64,000 bases of DNA from Aquimarina megaterium XH134 (lineage in GTDB: Bacteria; Bacteroidota; Bacteroidia; Flavobacteriales; Flavobacteriaceae): positions 160,078-224,077 of the forward strand of contig NZ_JACB01000029.1 in NCBI RefSeq assembly GCF_000520975.1, read 5' to 3'. A program made the translations under genes and the position numbers. Positions 18,866-28,431 of the stretch are shown piece after piece. How positions within the stretch are numbered: the stretch's first letter is position 1; the number at the start of each line of letters is the position of its first letter. Under the pieces are notes generated by a model. The model was not told the DNA's origin and did no database searches. It saw nothing but the letters and a program-made list of their open reading frames with translations.

Positions 18866-19600
18866 ATGATTAAATGGTTTGCTGCTATATTAGGCTATAT
18901 ATTTTTCAGATTACCAGGAGCAGTTCTAGGTTTTATATTAGGTAGTCTACTCGATGCGACAAAAATCAAAACCAGTGGTGGATTTAAAACAGTATTTTCT
19001 CAAGAACCAGAAGTAACTCCAGCCGATTTTGAGCTTAATTTACTCTCGTTGTCTTCTATTGTTATTAAAGCAGACGGAAGAGTAAACCAAACAGAACTTG
19101 ATTATGTAAGACGTTATTTTGTAAGTGCTTACGGCAAAGAGCGAGCTAATGCTACTTTTAGAACATTTAATGAAATTATCAAAAACAGACATGTTTCTGC
19201 ACAACGTGTTTGTTTGTATATCAATCAACATACCCGATACCCATCTAGATTACAGATTCTACACTTTTTATTTGGAATTGCAAATGCTGATGGAAGAGTA
19301 AGTATCTCTGAAGCTGAAGAGATTCAGAAAATAGCGGGGTTTTTACGAATAAATTTTAAAGATTTCGAGAGTATTAAAGCTATGTTTTTCAAAACTGGAG
19401 ATCATGCTTATAAAATTCTGGAAATTGATAAAACTGCTACCGATGCCGAAGTAAAAAAAGCATTTAGAACTATGGCAAAAAAATATCATCCCGATAAAGT
19501 ACAGCATATGGATGAGATTCATATCAAAGGTGCCGAAACCAAATTTAGAGAGGTACAAAAAGCATATGATCAGATTAAAAAAGAGCGAGGGATTGTCTAG
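18866..19600 (+). CDS. TerB-DnaJ membrane co-chaperone (DjlA-like)
   Basis: A 244-residue protein with three parts: an N-terminal membrane segment (WFAAILGYIFFRLPGAVLGFILG, residues 3-25), a TerB-like helical domain (about residues 45-155, with ADGRVNQTELDYV and a second ADGRVSISEAEEI repeat) and a C-terminal J domain (about residues 175-243) with an intact HPD (YHPDKV). This is the DjlA layout, a membrane co-chaperone that stimulates DnaK. It is a single-gene unit between two minus-strand genes. Confidence 0.9.
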   Translation: MIKWFAAILGYIFFRLPGAVLGFILGSLLDATKIKTSGGFKTVFSQEPEVTPADFELNLLSLSSIVIKADGRVNQTELDYVRRYFVSAYGKERANATFRTFNEIIKNRHVSAQRVCLYINQHTRYPSRLQILHFLFGIANADGRVSISEAEEIQKIAGFLRINFKDFESIKAMFFKTGDHAYKILEIDKTATDAEVKKAFRTMAKKYHPDKVQHMDEIHIKGAETKFREVQKAYDQIKKERGIV

Positions 19601-19654
19601 TTAATTTTTAAGCATGTTGTTTTATTTCTATCTAAGTTGTAAAGCAAATCTAAT

Positions 19655-20329
19655 TTAAGCTTCTAATGCTAATAACAAAGTACCTCCTGTAGCCTCATTT
19701 CCATCATAATCTTCATTGTAATAGAATGAAACAGGATAATTAATATTTAGTTCTGCTAAATTTTCTTTCGTAAAATATTTCTGTACAGCTCTTTTCATAA
19801 AATCTTCTGTAAGACGAGATATGAAATAGTACGTTGTTTCGAGTAATTGATGATATTTTGAATCATAGTCATAGTTTTCAATTATGCCTTCATCTTCAAA
19901 ACGCATGCCTCCCTCTCCTGTAAAATTAAATATTTCCTCAAACTCATCTATTGTCATTACCTCTTCAGCTGGATCATAATTCGAGGGTTCTCCATTTTCA
20001 TTTTGATGAGCAAATAATGTAATCATTCCATGAGGTTCGCTTATTCTAAAATCAAACACATTAATAGTTACTTCTTTGAATTCTGAATTAAGATTAAGCG
20101 TATCTAAAAAGGTGCTAAATGTATTGTGAGTACTTTCCTCATTGCAAAATAATTGCATAATATTATTTAGATTATCAAAAATATAAGACTCAAATTCAAT
20201 TTTAATTTCTTCTATATCAACACTCTCATAAAGTTCCTGAATTAATGACCTCTGCTTCAAATAGTAGATCTTTTCTTCGTCTGAAAATAATGTAGAGTTA
20301 TTAAACACTTCACTTAAAGGTTTTGACAT
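19655..20329 (-). CDS. Acidic hypothetical protein (224 aa), accessory island
   Basis: I do not recognise it. The protein is acidic, has no signal peptide or membrane segment and looks like a compact alpha/beta cytoplasmic protein. The middle has ITLFAHQNENGEPSNYDPAEEVMTIDEFEE, and the C-terminus has YPVSFYYNEDYDGNEATGGTLLLALEA. It is last in a minus-strand group with a 1566-residue TPR/propeller gene and two Imm11-family genes. Small acidic proteins in such settings are often immunity proteins, but nothing in the sequence proves this. Confidence 0.7.
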   Translation of the reverse strand: MSKPLSEVFNNSTLFSDEEKIYYLKQRSLIQELYESVDIEEIKIEFESYIFDNLNNIMQLFCNEESTHNTFSTFLDTLNLNSEFKEVTINVFDFRISEPHGMITLFAHQNENGEPSNYDPAEEVMTIDEFEEIFNFTGEGGMRFEDEGIIENYDYDSKYHQLLETTYYFISRLTEDFMKRAVQKYFTKENLAELNINYPVSFYYNEDYDGNEATGGTLLLALEA

Positions 20330-20434
20330 TTATAGTTGTTTTTATTGTTAATAGTTATTCCAGCGGGATGCTTTTCTGGGTTATCATCTGTTCTATAAAC
20401 GTATCGCCTATAGTATGTTTTTCTTCGGATCTTA

Positions 20435-23400
20435 TTAGTTCACTGGTATAACTCCCTTATTTTTTATTATTTCATCTAATATTGTTGCCGAATTACCTTT
20501 TTCTTTAGCTTTTTGTACATAGTTTAATGCTTCTTCTGGCTGCTTCATTTTATAATACACTTCGCCAATATTTGCATAGTACATGGCATCAGAAGGATTA
20601 GCAAGTGCTGCTTTTTTAAAATATGCCAGAGATTCTTCAAGTTTATTTTTTTCATCGAGTGCACAGCCACTTAAATTGTATAAACTTGCAATTGCTACTT
20701 TATCATGTACTGCTTTTTCTTCAAAATCTTTGCGCTGTTCTAAATAGATATCGATTCCTTCTGTTAACCACAATAATCGAGCTTTGAAATAATGTGCCTG
20801 ACCATAATTGGGATCAATAGACAATACAAGATCTCCTTTGGTTTTTGCAGCTTCAAAATCCTTATTCTGAAGTGCATTCCAAGCTTCTTGTAATATTGCT
20901 TGTTTACCATTTCTCTTCAAAAAGGAAATATCCTTATCATCAAAAAGATCTGCATGTTTTTCAATTACATCAATCAACGGTAAAATAGCAGAAGCGATTT
21001 CGGGATGATCTTCCATAAGTTGAAACATAGAATAATGGATGAGATAAATAGCCATTTTTCGATCGGCATCATACGATTTTTTGGGTTGTATAACCGTCTC
21101 ACGTAAACGTGAGGTCAATTTATTAACAAACAGGTTTTTATCTTCCTGGAATAGTATTGCAAAAAAATGATACCAAGAATTTTTATATAATTCTGGTTTT
21201 TCATTTTCGGGCCATACTGTCCCTTTTTCATCATCCAGATTTTTCAATATTTTCTGTACAGTCAACCTACGAAGAAGTGTGGCTAAAAACTCCTCTCTCA
21301 ACAAGTGAGAGTCCTTTTTATCCTCTTTTTTGAAATCTCCGTTTTGTTCATAAGTGTACTTATAGCGTTCTGCTTCATTACAAATTTTTTCAGAAAACTC
21401 ATCCTGTCCTAGTTTTGCTAATATGGTGACAATACTAATAATACTTTCTCTTAATTGATATTCTACCTCATCACTTTCATTATAAGTGGTATAGGCTTTA
21501 ATAAGCTTTTCTTTGAAAGGCAGAAAGCAAGAAGGAGGCAATGCAGATAAATTTATACCATTACTGTTGGTTCCTCCAAGATACATGTAATGATTAAAAT
21601 TTAATTCGGTTGTTAACAAATAATCAATATATGCATGTATACTTGGATGATCATATTTTTTTAATCGAATCGCAATTTTTGTTGCTAATTTATCTTCGAT
21701 ATCATTTAACAAGGCAGTTTCAAGTACAGATCTTACTTCTTTATCATTCTCAAAATCTTCAAAAATCTCATAATCATTATCAGCAAAAATGCTTAAATAT
21801 TCGGGATCATTTATAACAACAGAGCCTTCTAAATCTTCAGGAATCGGCTTGCCATATTTAACACCATTCAAAAGAACTTTTTTCACCAAACCTTTGTCTG
21901 CCTTTGCACTAAATATCCAAAGAGCATAATCTTTAATTTGCTTTCTTTTTTCTACATCTTTCCCTTGTGTAATATCATCATTAAAAATTTCAATAAACTG
22001 TTCCAGAGTGGCTGGTTCAGCAATTTTTCCTGCTAGCTTCCTAAATAAGTCAATATTATAAACCGAAAGAATCTCGGCAACATTTGTGTCTGTCTCTTGA
22101 TTTTTCTTTGATTCCTTTTTCTTTTGCTTGTCTTTGATAATTGATCTAACCGGATTCCAGGGATTATTAGGGAATGATAAAAACGAAGTCGAATTGTCAA
22201 TAGAAATCATCACTGTTTTGGCGGCTTTCTTTTTAAAATTCTCTTTTTCTACGATAGAATTGATGATGGCTTGCAGATCGTAAGTGATATCATGTACTTT
22301 TGGATCATAGGTAATGTTTTGAGTCTCAGACAAAAAACCGGACACAGAAAATGAGGTAGTTGTAACCGTATCAACCCCATAAGGATTTTCGTTTACTGCA
22401 AAACTGCTACAAGGATGAATTTCAAATTGGACAGCATAGAAATGTGGATTCCAGCCTACAATTAATTTTCCAATATTCATTTCTGCTTTTTTCTCACAGT
22501 AATGCGCTACAGTATTAAGCATCATTTCTGCCAATTCGTCTTGAATAGAATAGGTTTCTTTTTTCTCTACTATTTTCTTTTGTTTTTCAAATATATAGAT
22601 CTCATCTTGGCTAAATGACATTAATGTATTGTCTATAAATACATTGCATATATTAGAATAAACCATTTCTGGATATTCTTTTGTTTCTGATAAGCAATCC
22701 ATCCATTTTGCTGAAACTAATTTACCATCAACATTCACTAGCTGTTTTAGTAGAACATTTCCATCCCCAACAATTACATTATCCGGAATCTTGCCTGTAA
22801 AATCGTAAACTGGAGCGATCGCATCTTTACTAGAAGAATCATCTTGATTTACATGAACAAAAACCGGGTTTTTTGGGTCTTTGATATCGATAACATCTCC
22901 ACCTACCAAATGTTGATCAATTATCTTGAAGTAATGGTTTTCGCCTGTCTTAAAACTCACTATTTCGGAAGCGATTTTTGGTTGGCTCGGTTCACTAACA
23001 TCTAATATCAGAAGTGAACCCCAGTCTAAAAACAACAAACCATCCTTTGCCGTTGCGCCACCCTGACTGCCAACATAATATTCTGACAACAGTAACTTAG
23101 CCGGTGTTTGTTTCAGGTCATAAATTTCGAGATGTTGCTGATTTACGGCATAAAGCATACCTTGATCAACAGCCGCACAAGAATAGCCAGGATTACTATT
23201 TTGGTTTTTAATAGTTTGGGTCAATTCAAATTTATGATCACTAATATCAAAACATAAAATACCTTCTTCTTCGATAGGAACATAAAGTGTATTGTTTTCT
23301 ACAAATACATCCTTAATCTCTGCAGTCGTACCAAAGGTGTACGAATCTAATTTATTCCACTCATAGGCTTTGGTTAATTTCGCAATAAAAATTTCCTGAT

Positions 23401-25135
23401 CGGCGTATATGATAAAAACAGATTCGGATAAAGGCTGAATCCAGTAGATTTCATCAATGCTTATTTCATTTGTTTTAATGTAGTGTTCATCAAATTCATT
23501 TAGTTGAGTGGTACGAATTTCACTATCCGGACTGCGAAATTCTTTGGCTTTCAATTCAGCTATAAATTGCTTTTTTTCTTCCTTCTTTTTATACCAGCGA
23601 GTTACTTCATTTTTGATACAGGTACTACCTTTGAATTCAAAATTTACAAGCGTTAATAAATTACCATAGTCCAGATCGATTTCTCTGAAAAAATGAATCG
23701 CTTTATCTTCATTTCCTTTTTGTAAATACAGTTTTGTTAAAGCAAATGCCGGATTGTATTTAGAGGTTCTATTTTTCCTTTCTTCGAACAGATTCAAACA
23801 ATCTTTTTCGATAACCTCCAATTTATCTGGATTTCCTACATGTGTTTTAATATCATACAACCAACTGGACAATTCTACTTCTTTTCGACCCGAATCATCT
23901 TCGATAGTATTATAGTAAAGATCAAATTCTTTTTTATCATTAAGGAAATAGCAAGATTCGAGAATATAGTGCATATCGTATTTTGAGAGGTTTTTGATCT
24001 CTGACAAAATCGTAATCACTTTCTTGAAATCCCCTTTTTCGAAATAGGTTGATGCTAATCCTAATTTGAGTTTGCTGTACTCGTTATGATCGGGAGGGAA
24101 CTGTTTTAGTAAAACTTCTACAGCCTCTGTGCCATAAGTAAATAAGTGTCGTTTTTGCTTAGAAGACAGCTTCTGATTATTTTCAATAAATACTTTAATC
24201 CAGTTTTCAACTTCAGATTTTTTTTCGAGTGGATTAGGAACAAAATCCTTATCTAATATTTTCTCGGGAAATCGCTCAATAATTTTTTTAAATTCACTAA
24301 ACAATAACTCGTATGATAAATCTCCCCGATCTTCCTTGGTATGCCCTGCACTCAATTCCCAATCTTCAAACTCATCATCCATTCGAAAGACAATTTCATC
24401 TGGATTATCCTTAGGTGTCGAATAAATGTATTTAACATGTTCCATGTCAATGGTGTACACATTGCTCTCTTTTTTCAAACTATCATCTAATTTATTCCCC
24501 TTGGGATAAAAAAGTGTACACCCATTTTCATTGAATTTTAAATATGGATAGGTTAACTTTATATCTGGAAGGCTTAACTTGACATTATGAAAAGGCCCTG
24601 CGCCGTTTGCATGTGTAAAAGCAGCAACATAATTATACTCTTCATAATCATGCATCATATTGTTGAGTACAATTCCTACTACATGTTTAAACTTATCTGC
24701 AAAGTATTGAGTAGCTAAGGTCCTGGCAGCTTTAATTGTTTGAGAGAATAGTGCTTGTCGTAAGCAAATCAAATAACTTTTATACGCAGGATCTGAAATG
24801 TGATCAAACGTAAGTTTCTGTTTTACATCACTGTATTTTTGGATATACTTACTTGCCGGTGCACTATATTTGTCTAGATTCTTACCAAGTCCCTCATCTG
24901 CCAAATCCAACCACATGCTGATATCAATTGACCCAATAGGACTATCATTGGTCGTTAATGAGAAGAAGTTTTCCCACTCTTTTGAATGATAAATTTCTAA
25001 CGCATCAAAAGATGAGTTAGGATGAATAATGATCATTCTAATTTCCTTAGCATTAATCTGCTCTTGTTCAATAGCGTTATCAATTATTGTTTTGAGTTCT
25101 GTAGCTATATGTTTTGTTATATTGAGTGTTGTCAT
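20435..25135 (-). CDS. Giant TPR/beta-propeller protein (1566 aa), unknown function
   Basis: A very large cytoplasmic-looking protein without signal peptide or membrane segments. Residues 1-310 are a mixed domain I cannot name. Residues about 310-520 are helical repeats resembling TPR. About 560-850 resemble LVIVD-type beta-propeller blades (LYVPIEEEGILCFDISD, LLFLDWGSLLILDVSEPSQPKI, DVIDIKDPKNPVFVH). About 880-1030 are a mixed region, 1050-1400 are HEAT-like helices, and 1440-1560 are clear TPRs (YNLSGCALDEKNKLEESLAYFKKA, YANIGEVYYKMKQPEEALNYV). The architecture suggests a protein-protein scaffold. It lies between the acidic 224-residue gene and the Imm11 pair. Confidence 0.85.
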   Translation of the reverse strand: MTTLNITKHIATELKTIIDNAIEQEQINAKEIRMIIIHPNSSFDALEIYHSKEWENFFSLTTNDSPIGSIDISMWLDLADEGLGKNLDKYSAPASKYIQKYSDVKQKLTFDHISDPAYKSYLICLRQALFSQTIKAARTLATQYFADKFKHVVGIVLNNMMHDYEEYNYVAAFTHANGAGPFHNVKLSLPDIKLTYPYLKFNENGCTLFYPKGNKLDDSLKKESNVYTIDMEHVKYIYSTPKDNPDEIVFRMDDEFEDWELSAGHTKEDRGDLSYELLFSEFKKIIERFPEKILDKDFVPNPLEKKSEVENWIKVFIENNQKLSSKQKRHLFTYGTEAVEVLLKQFPPDHNEYSKLKLGLASTYFEKGDFKKVITILSEIKNLSKYDMHYILESCYFLNDKKEFDLYYNTIEDDSGRKEVELSSWLYDIKTHVGNPDKLEVIEKDCLNLFEERKNRTSKYNPAFALTKLYLQKGNEDKAIHFFREIDLDYGNLLTLVNFEFKGSTCIKNEVTRWYKKKEEKKQFIAELKAKEFRSPDSEIRTTQLNEFDEHYIKTNEISIDEIYWIQPLSESVFIIYADQEIFIAKLTKAYEWNKLDSYTFGTTAEIKDVFVENNTLYVPIEEEGILCFDISDHKFELTQTIKNQNSNPGYSCAAVDQGMLYAVNQQHLEIYDLKQTPAKLLLSEYYVGSQGGATAKDGLLFLDWGSLLILDVSEPSQPKIASEIVSFKTGENHYFKIIDQHLVGGDVIDIKDPKNPVFVHVNQDDSSSKDAIAPVYDFTGKIPDNVIVGDGNVLLKQLVNVDGKLVSAKWMDCLSETKEYPEMVYSNICNVFIDNTLMSFSQDEIYIFEKQKKIVEKKETYSIQDELAEMMLNTVAHYCEKKAEMNIGKLIVGWNPHFYAVQFEIHPCSSFAVNENPYGVDTVTTTSFSVSGFLSETQNITYDPKVHDITYDLQAIINSIVEKENFKKKAAKTVMISIDNSTSFLSFPNNPWNPVRSIIKDKQKKKESKKNQETDTNVAEILSVYNIDLFRKLAGKIAEPATLEQFIEIFNDDITQGKDVEKRKQIKDYALWIFSAKADKGLVKKVLLNGVKYGKPIPEDLEGSVVINDPEYLSIFADNDYEIFEDFENDKEVRSVLETALLNDIEDKLATKIAIRLKKYDHPSIHAYIDYLLTTELNFNHYMYLGGTNSNGINLSALPPSCFLPFKEKLIKAYTTYNESDEVEYQLRESIISIVTILAKLGQDEFSEKICNEAERYKYTYEQNGDFKKEDKKDSHLLREEFLATLLRRLTVQKILKNLDDEKGTVWPENEKPELYKNSWYHFFAILFQEDKNLFVNKLTSRLRETVIQPKKSYDADRKMAIYLIHYSMFQLMEDHPEIASAILPLIDVIEKHADLFDDKDISFLKRNGKQAILQEAWNALQNKDFEAAKTKGDLVLSIDPNYGQAHYFKARLLWLTEGIDIYLEQRKDFEEKAVHDKVAIASLYNLSGCALDEKNKLEESLAYFKKAALANPSDAMYYANIGEVYYKMKQPEEALNYVQKAKEKGNSATILDEIIKNKGVIPVN

Positions 25136-25192
25136 GATTGCTGAATTATTTTTTAATGATTGCGTATTATTTTACCGATTACAAATAGTTAT

Positions 25193-25786
25193 CTAATTAC
25201 AGGGTTCTGCTGTAATACCGGTAAATTTTCCACTATTAATTACTTTAGCCACTTTCTCATTAACTATGATTTCAAGATGTGATTCGGCAAGTCTGAACAT
25301 AGACAATCCTTTTACTTTTTCTTCATCAATTTTTATTTTATGAAAGTAATATCCATTACCAAAAGGTAAATGTTCTGATGATTCTAGATCGACGCAAGAA
25401 ACAAGTCCTATTATATTTACAAGAGCATATTTAAAGTTTAGCACTTCTCCTGTAAATGCATCTTCTATTTCTACAGGAAAGATTTGTAAATTATCAACTC
25501 CTGCATCTCTCAACGCATTAACTAATGCTGGGGTCATTAAGGAAGATTCACTATAATAATCTACTAGCCTTTCTTCTATAGAAGGTTGTATATATTCTCC
25601 TTCAAAATCAGGATCATATTGATCATAACCCGATTCTTCTCCTGCAAACATTTTAATTTTAAAAGGGAGTTCTATTTTCTTTTCATCAATAGAAACACCA
25701 CTGGTATGATATATTTCTCGATGTGAATCACGTTTCATCATAATATTCTTACCTTCATCAGGCGAAATAATTCTATAATATGCCAT
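25193..25786 (-). CDS. Imm11-family (DUF1629) immunity-like protein A
   Basis: A 197-residue protein. The layout matches the Imm11/DUF1629 family: NALRDAGVDNLQIFPVEI (residues about 88-105), then YALVNIIGLVSCVDLESS, then SMFRLAESHLEIIVNEKVAKVINSGKFTGI at the C-terminus. Family members are predicted immunity proteins of polymorphic toxin systems. It is a paralogue of the next gene upstream. The gap of 57 bases to the giant gene suggests a shared transcript. Confidence 0.8.
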   Translation of the reverse strand: MAYYRIISPDEGKNIMMKRDSHREIYHTSGVSIDEKKIELPFKIKMFAGEESGYDQYDPDFEGEYIQPSIEERLVDYYSESSLMTPALVNALRDAGVDNLQIFPVEIEDAFTGEVLNFKYALVNIIGLVSCVDLESSEHLPFGNGYYFHKIKIDEEKVKGLSMFRLAESHLEIIVNEKVAKVINSGKFTGITAEPCN

Positions 25787-25867
25787 GCTTTATCTTTACT
25801 GGAAATATCATTGATTATTATCTAGCACATAAACCCTCTTAGATTTTAGGTAGATAATTCTTTTTGT

Positions 25868-26518
25868 TTAAGATTCTCTTTGCCATTTTCTTGTTGGGAT
25901 TAGATTAACCCCTTTTATGTTATGCTCTTTTAATACATTAGCTACTTTTTCATGAATAAAAATCCCTCCTCCTACTCCTCGCGAGATCTCTTTGCGAAAA
26001 ATCAAGGCTCCATTTGTCTTTTTGGGATCAATTAATGAACCCGCAAATTCATAAAAATCTTCTCCTAATGGTAATGTATCTGATTCACTTTTTCTTGTAC
26101 AAGAAACTAATCCTAGAATATTAAAAACAATATAGTCTTCTCGTACTTCATTTGTGTTTTTATTGATAAATTGAAATGGTAATACCTGAATATTATCTAC
26201 ACCACAATCCTGAAGAACAGTATACATTTTCTTGCTCATGATACACTGCGTTTCAAAAAATTCCCAAAGATGGTCCTCTCCAGTTTCTCTAATTAAACCG
26301 CTCAGGCCATTTTTTTCTATAGTATCATTTCCCATAATATTAAGGAGAGGGTGATGATCTGGTTCATCATATGTATACACATACGGCAAATCTTCATAAT
26401 CTTCATCAATTTTACGACCTCTAGTCAAACTATCCTGCGTTCGATTTATGGATTCGACATAAGTGGTCATCGCTCCCGGGTTACATAAACAATAATACAT
26501 ACTCATATTTATTTGCAT
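25868..26518 (-). CDS. Imm11-family (DUF1629) immunity-like protein B
   Basis: A 216-residue paralogue of the downstream Imm11-like protein: TVLQDCGVDNIQVLPFQFIN, YIVFNILGLVSCTRKSESDTLPLG and IFRKEISRGVGGGIFIHEKVANVL align segment by segment. The first ATG is at 26518. A start at 26506 (MSMYYCLCNP) would match the paralogue's MAYYRI better. No toxin gene of the matching type is next to it. It is the first gene of the minus-strand island. Confidence 0.78.
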   Translation of the reverse strand: MQINMSMYYCLCNPGAMTTYVESINRTQDSLTRGRKIDEDYEDLPYVYTYDEPDHHPLLNIMGNDTIEKNGLSGLIRETGEDHLWEFFETQCIMSKKMYTVLQDCGVDNIQVLPFQFINKNTNEVREDYIVFNILGLVSCTRKSESDTLPLGEDFYEFAGSLIDPKKTNGALIFRKEISRGVGGGIFIHEKVANVLKEHNIKGVNLIPTRKWQRES

Positions 26519-26681
26519 AAAGTATCATATAAATTATGGTAATTCATTTACCATATCAACACTTATAATTAACCTTCCAAAAATAGTTTTTATAGTAAAA
26601 ATATACTTCACTGTTTTCAGGGGTTTATAAACCGAAATTATGATTTTATCTATGTACTCGTTTTTAAAAAAACAAATGATA

Positions 26682-27845
26682 TTAATTTAGTTTAAAAACT
26701 CGCCTGTACAGCACTTTTAGAAAATTTCCAGCAGGAAGGCTTGTAGTAATTTTAATGTCTTCTAATAGCGTAGTTTCTTCGTCTAAAAATTTTAGAATCT
26801 TTGTGCTCTTATTTTTTTGAAATAATCTGGAAAACAAATTCGAACCTATTCTGTTTTCTGTATACAAAACATCCAGAAATAGTAAATCGTAGTACCAGAA
26901 CTTCGTTCTTTTGCTAAATTTTGAAAGATCTGTATTACTTTTAAGGTAAGAGATAAGGGTATTTATTTTTTTAAGAGATATATTAAATGTATATCCTGTA
27001 CTGGGTTTTGTCCAGCCTCCAGCTGTACCAATATGCAATATATTTTTAGAATTATGCTTTCTAAATTCATAGCAAGTCATTGGGATACATCCTTTTTCTT
27101 TTTCGATAACCTCATACTCATCGATTCCTTTCTCTCTTACGTATCTCGTTATTTCATTTTCATATTCTTTCTCTTCCAAAAGATCTTCAGAAAATAAGGT
27201 GTATTCAAACAATGCTTCGGTTTCAGAAATAGGTAGCACATACATGAATCGGGTATTGTTTTTCTGAGCAACTGTAAAATCCATAAAAGTAGCTGTTTTA
27301 ATATCAAATAGAGGGCTTTGTGTTTTTACAAACCATCCTACAAAATGTTGATTCAAAACAGGGTATCGACTTTGATTTTTGTACTCTTTGGATAACACGA
27401 CACTATTAAAAACTTTATCCGCAAGATGTATTCGAGTGTTGGTTTCAACTCTAACTATGTTTCCTTCATCAGTTAAAGAAATGATTTCCTCCTGCGAGAT
27501 GGTGATGTTAGATTTTTCTTTTAAAATTCTAAAAATGAAATCATAAAAATCTTTACTTCTCACAAGCTTATACTGATAAGGCAAGATATTTATTTGTTTT
27601 GAAAAATGAGTGCTTCCAAAATAGATAGTATCCCAATTTTTACTTACGATTTCATCCCAAACACCTATACCTTTTTCCCAAAAACACCAGGTGCGATCAT
27701 TCTGATTCTTTAGTTCCTTATCAATTAGCAAAATTTGCTTTTCATCAAAAAAAGGGTCTAAAACCATATGATAAGCCAGCATCAAACCCGAAGCTCCTAA
27801 ACCAGAAATTATGTAATCGTACTTTTGCATATATTTGATAGTCAA
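26682..27845 (-). CDS. crtY: Lycopene cyclase (CrtY-type)
   Basis: A 387-residue flavoprotein of the lycopene beta-cyclase family, converting lycopene to carotenes in yellow or orange pigment synthesis. The N-terminal dinucleotide motif is YIISGLGASGLMLAYHM and the family motif NDRTWCFWEKG follows at about residue 50. HIGTAGGWTKPSTGYTF (about residue 275) is the conserved cyclase motif. A start at 27830 (MQKYDYIISG) is equally plausible and would fit the family better. No other carotenoid gene is adjacent in this window. Confidence 0.9.
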   Translation of the reverse strand: MTIKYMQKYDYIISGLGASGLMLAYHMVLDPFFDEKQILLIDKELKNQNDRTWCFWEKGIGVWDEIVSKNWDTIYFGSTHFSKQINILPYQYKLVRSKDFYDFIFRILKEKSNITISQEEIISLTDEGNIVRVETNTRIHLADKVFNSVVLSKEYKNQSRYPVLNQHFVGWFVKTQSPLFDIKTATFMDFTVAQKNNTRFMYVLPISETEALFEYTLFSEDLLEEKEYENEITRYVREKGIDEYEVIEKEKGCIPMTCYEFRKHNSKNILHIGTAGGWTKPSTGYTFNISLKKINTLISYLKSNTDLSKFSKRTKFWYYDLLFLDVLYTENRIGSNLFSRLFQKNKSTKILKFLDEETTLLEDIKITTSLPAGNFLKVLYRRVFKLN

Positions 27846-28088
27846 ATATAAAATGAAAATTCAGCAATATGACTATATCATTAAGTATTTAGGTTTATTT
27901 CTTATACATCTTTCTTATCAATCATCTTTAATCATGAAATGACCATTTTATTTGTGATTCCCATAGAATAACTACATATCGATAGATAAAAACCATTGAT
28001 CTATAGTAATTTCCTTCTCATCGGCATAGTGCCTTCTACAATATAAATCATGATTACTTTTAAGGCATAAACCTAAAAAACACCTATT

Positions 28089-28373
28089 ATGAAAACTGGA
28101 ATTATTATTCCCTGCCACAATGAAGAAAAGAGATTAGATGTAACTGCTTTTCTTAATTTCATACAAAAAAAGAGCAATATACATTTATGCTTTATAAATG
28201 ATGGAAGTGATGATAATACTATAGATATATTAAAAGATATTCAATCCAATAATCCTCTTCAAACCAGTGTTATTGATGTTAAAAAGAATTCTGGTAAAGC
28301 TGCTGCAGTGCGAACTGGTGCCAAATACTTAAACAGTAGAGAAGACATTAAATGTATAGAAATACTCCTTTGA
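28089..28373 (+). pseudogene. Truncated family 2 glycosyltransferase
   Basis: 94 codons that start like an intact GT2 enzyme (TGIIIPCHNEEKRLD, FINDGSDDNTIDIL, NSGKAAAVRTGAKYL) and then break off after SREDIKCI, just before the expected DxD (FLDADLST-like) sugar-nucleotide site. Full-length homologues have about 250 or more residues. The C-terminal two-thirds are missing and the EamA gene begins about 60 bases later, so a deletion probably removed the rest. The fragment lacks the catalytic metal site and should be inactive. Confidence 0.82.
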
Positions 28374-28431
28374 TAACAGTTTTTTAAACTTTTTAAAATA
28401 GAGTTTGGTTAACTTTCCTTTTCTTTGCCAA

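Noticed and set aside
20341..20434. Short minus-strand coding-like stretch (…MITQKSIPLE) downstream of the giant gene
   Set aside because: It is out of frame with the giant gene, very short and has no support. It may be chance or a vestige.
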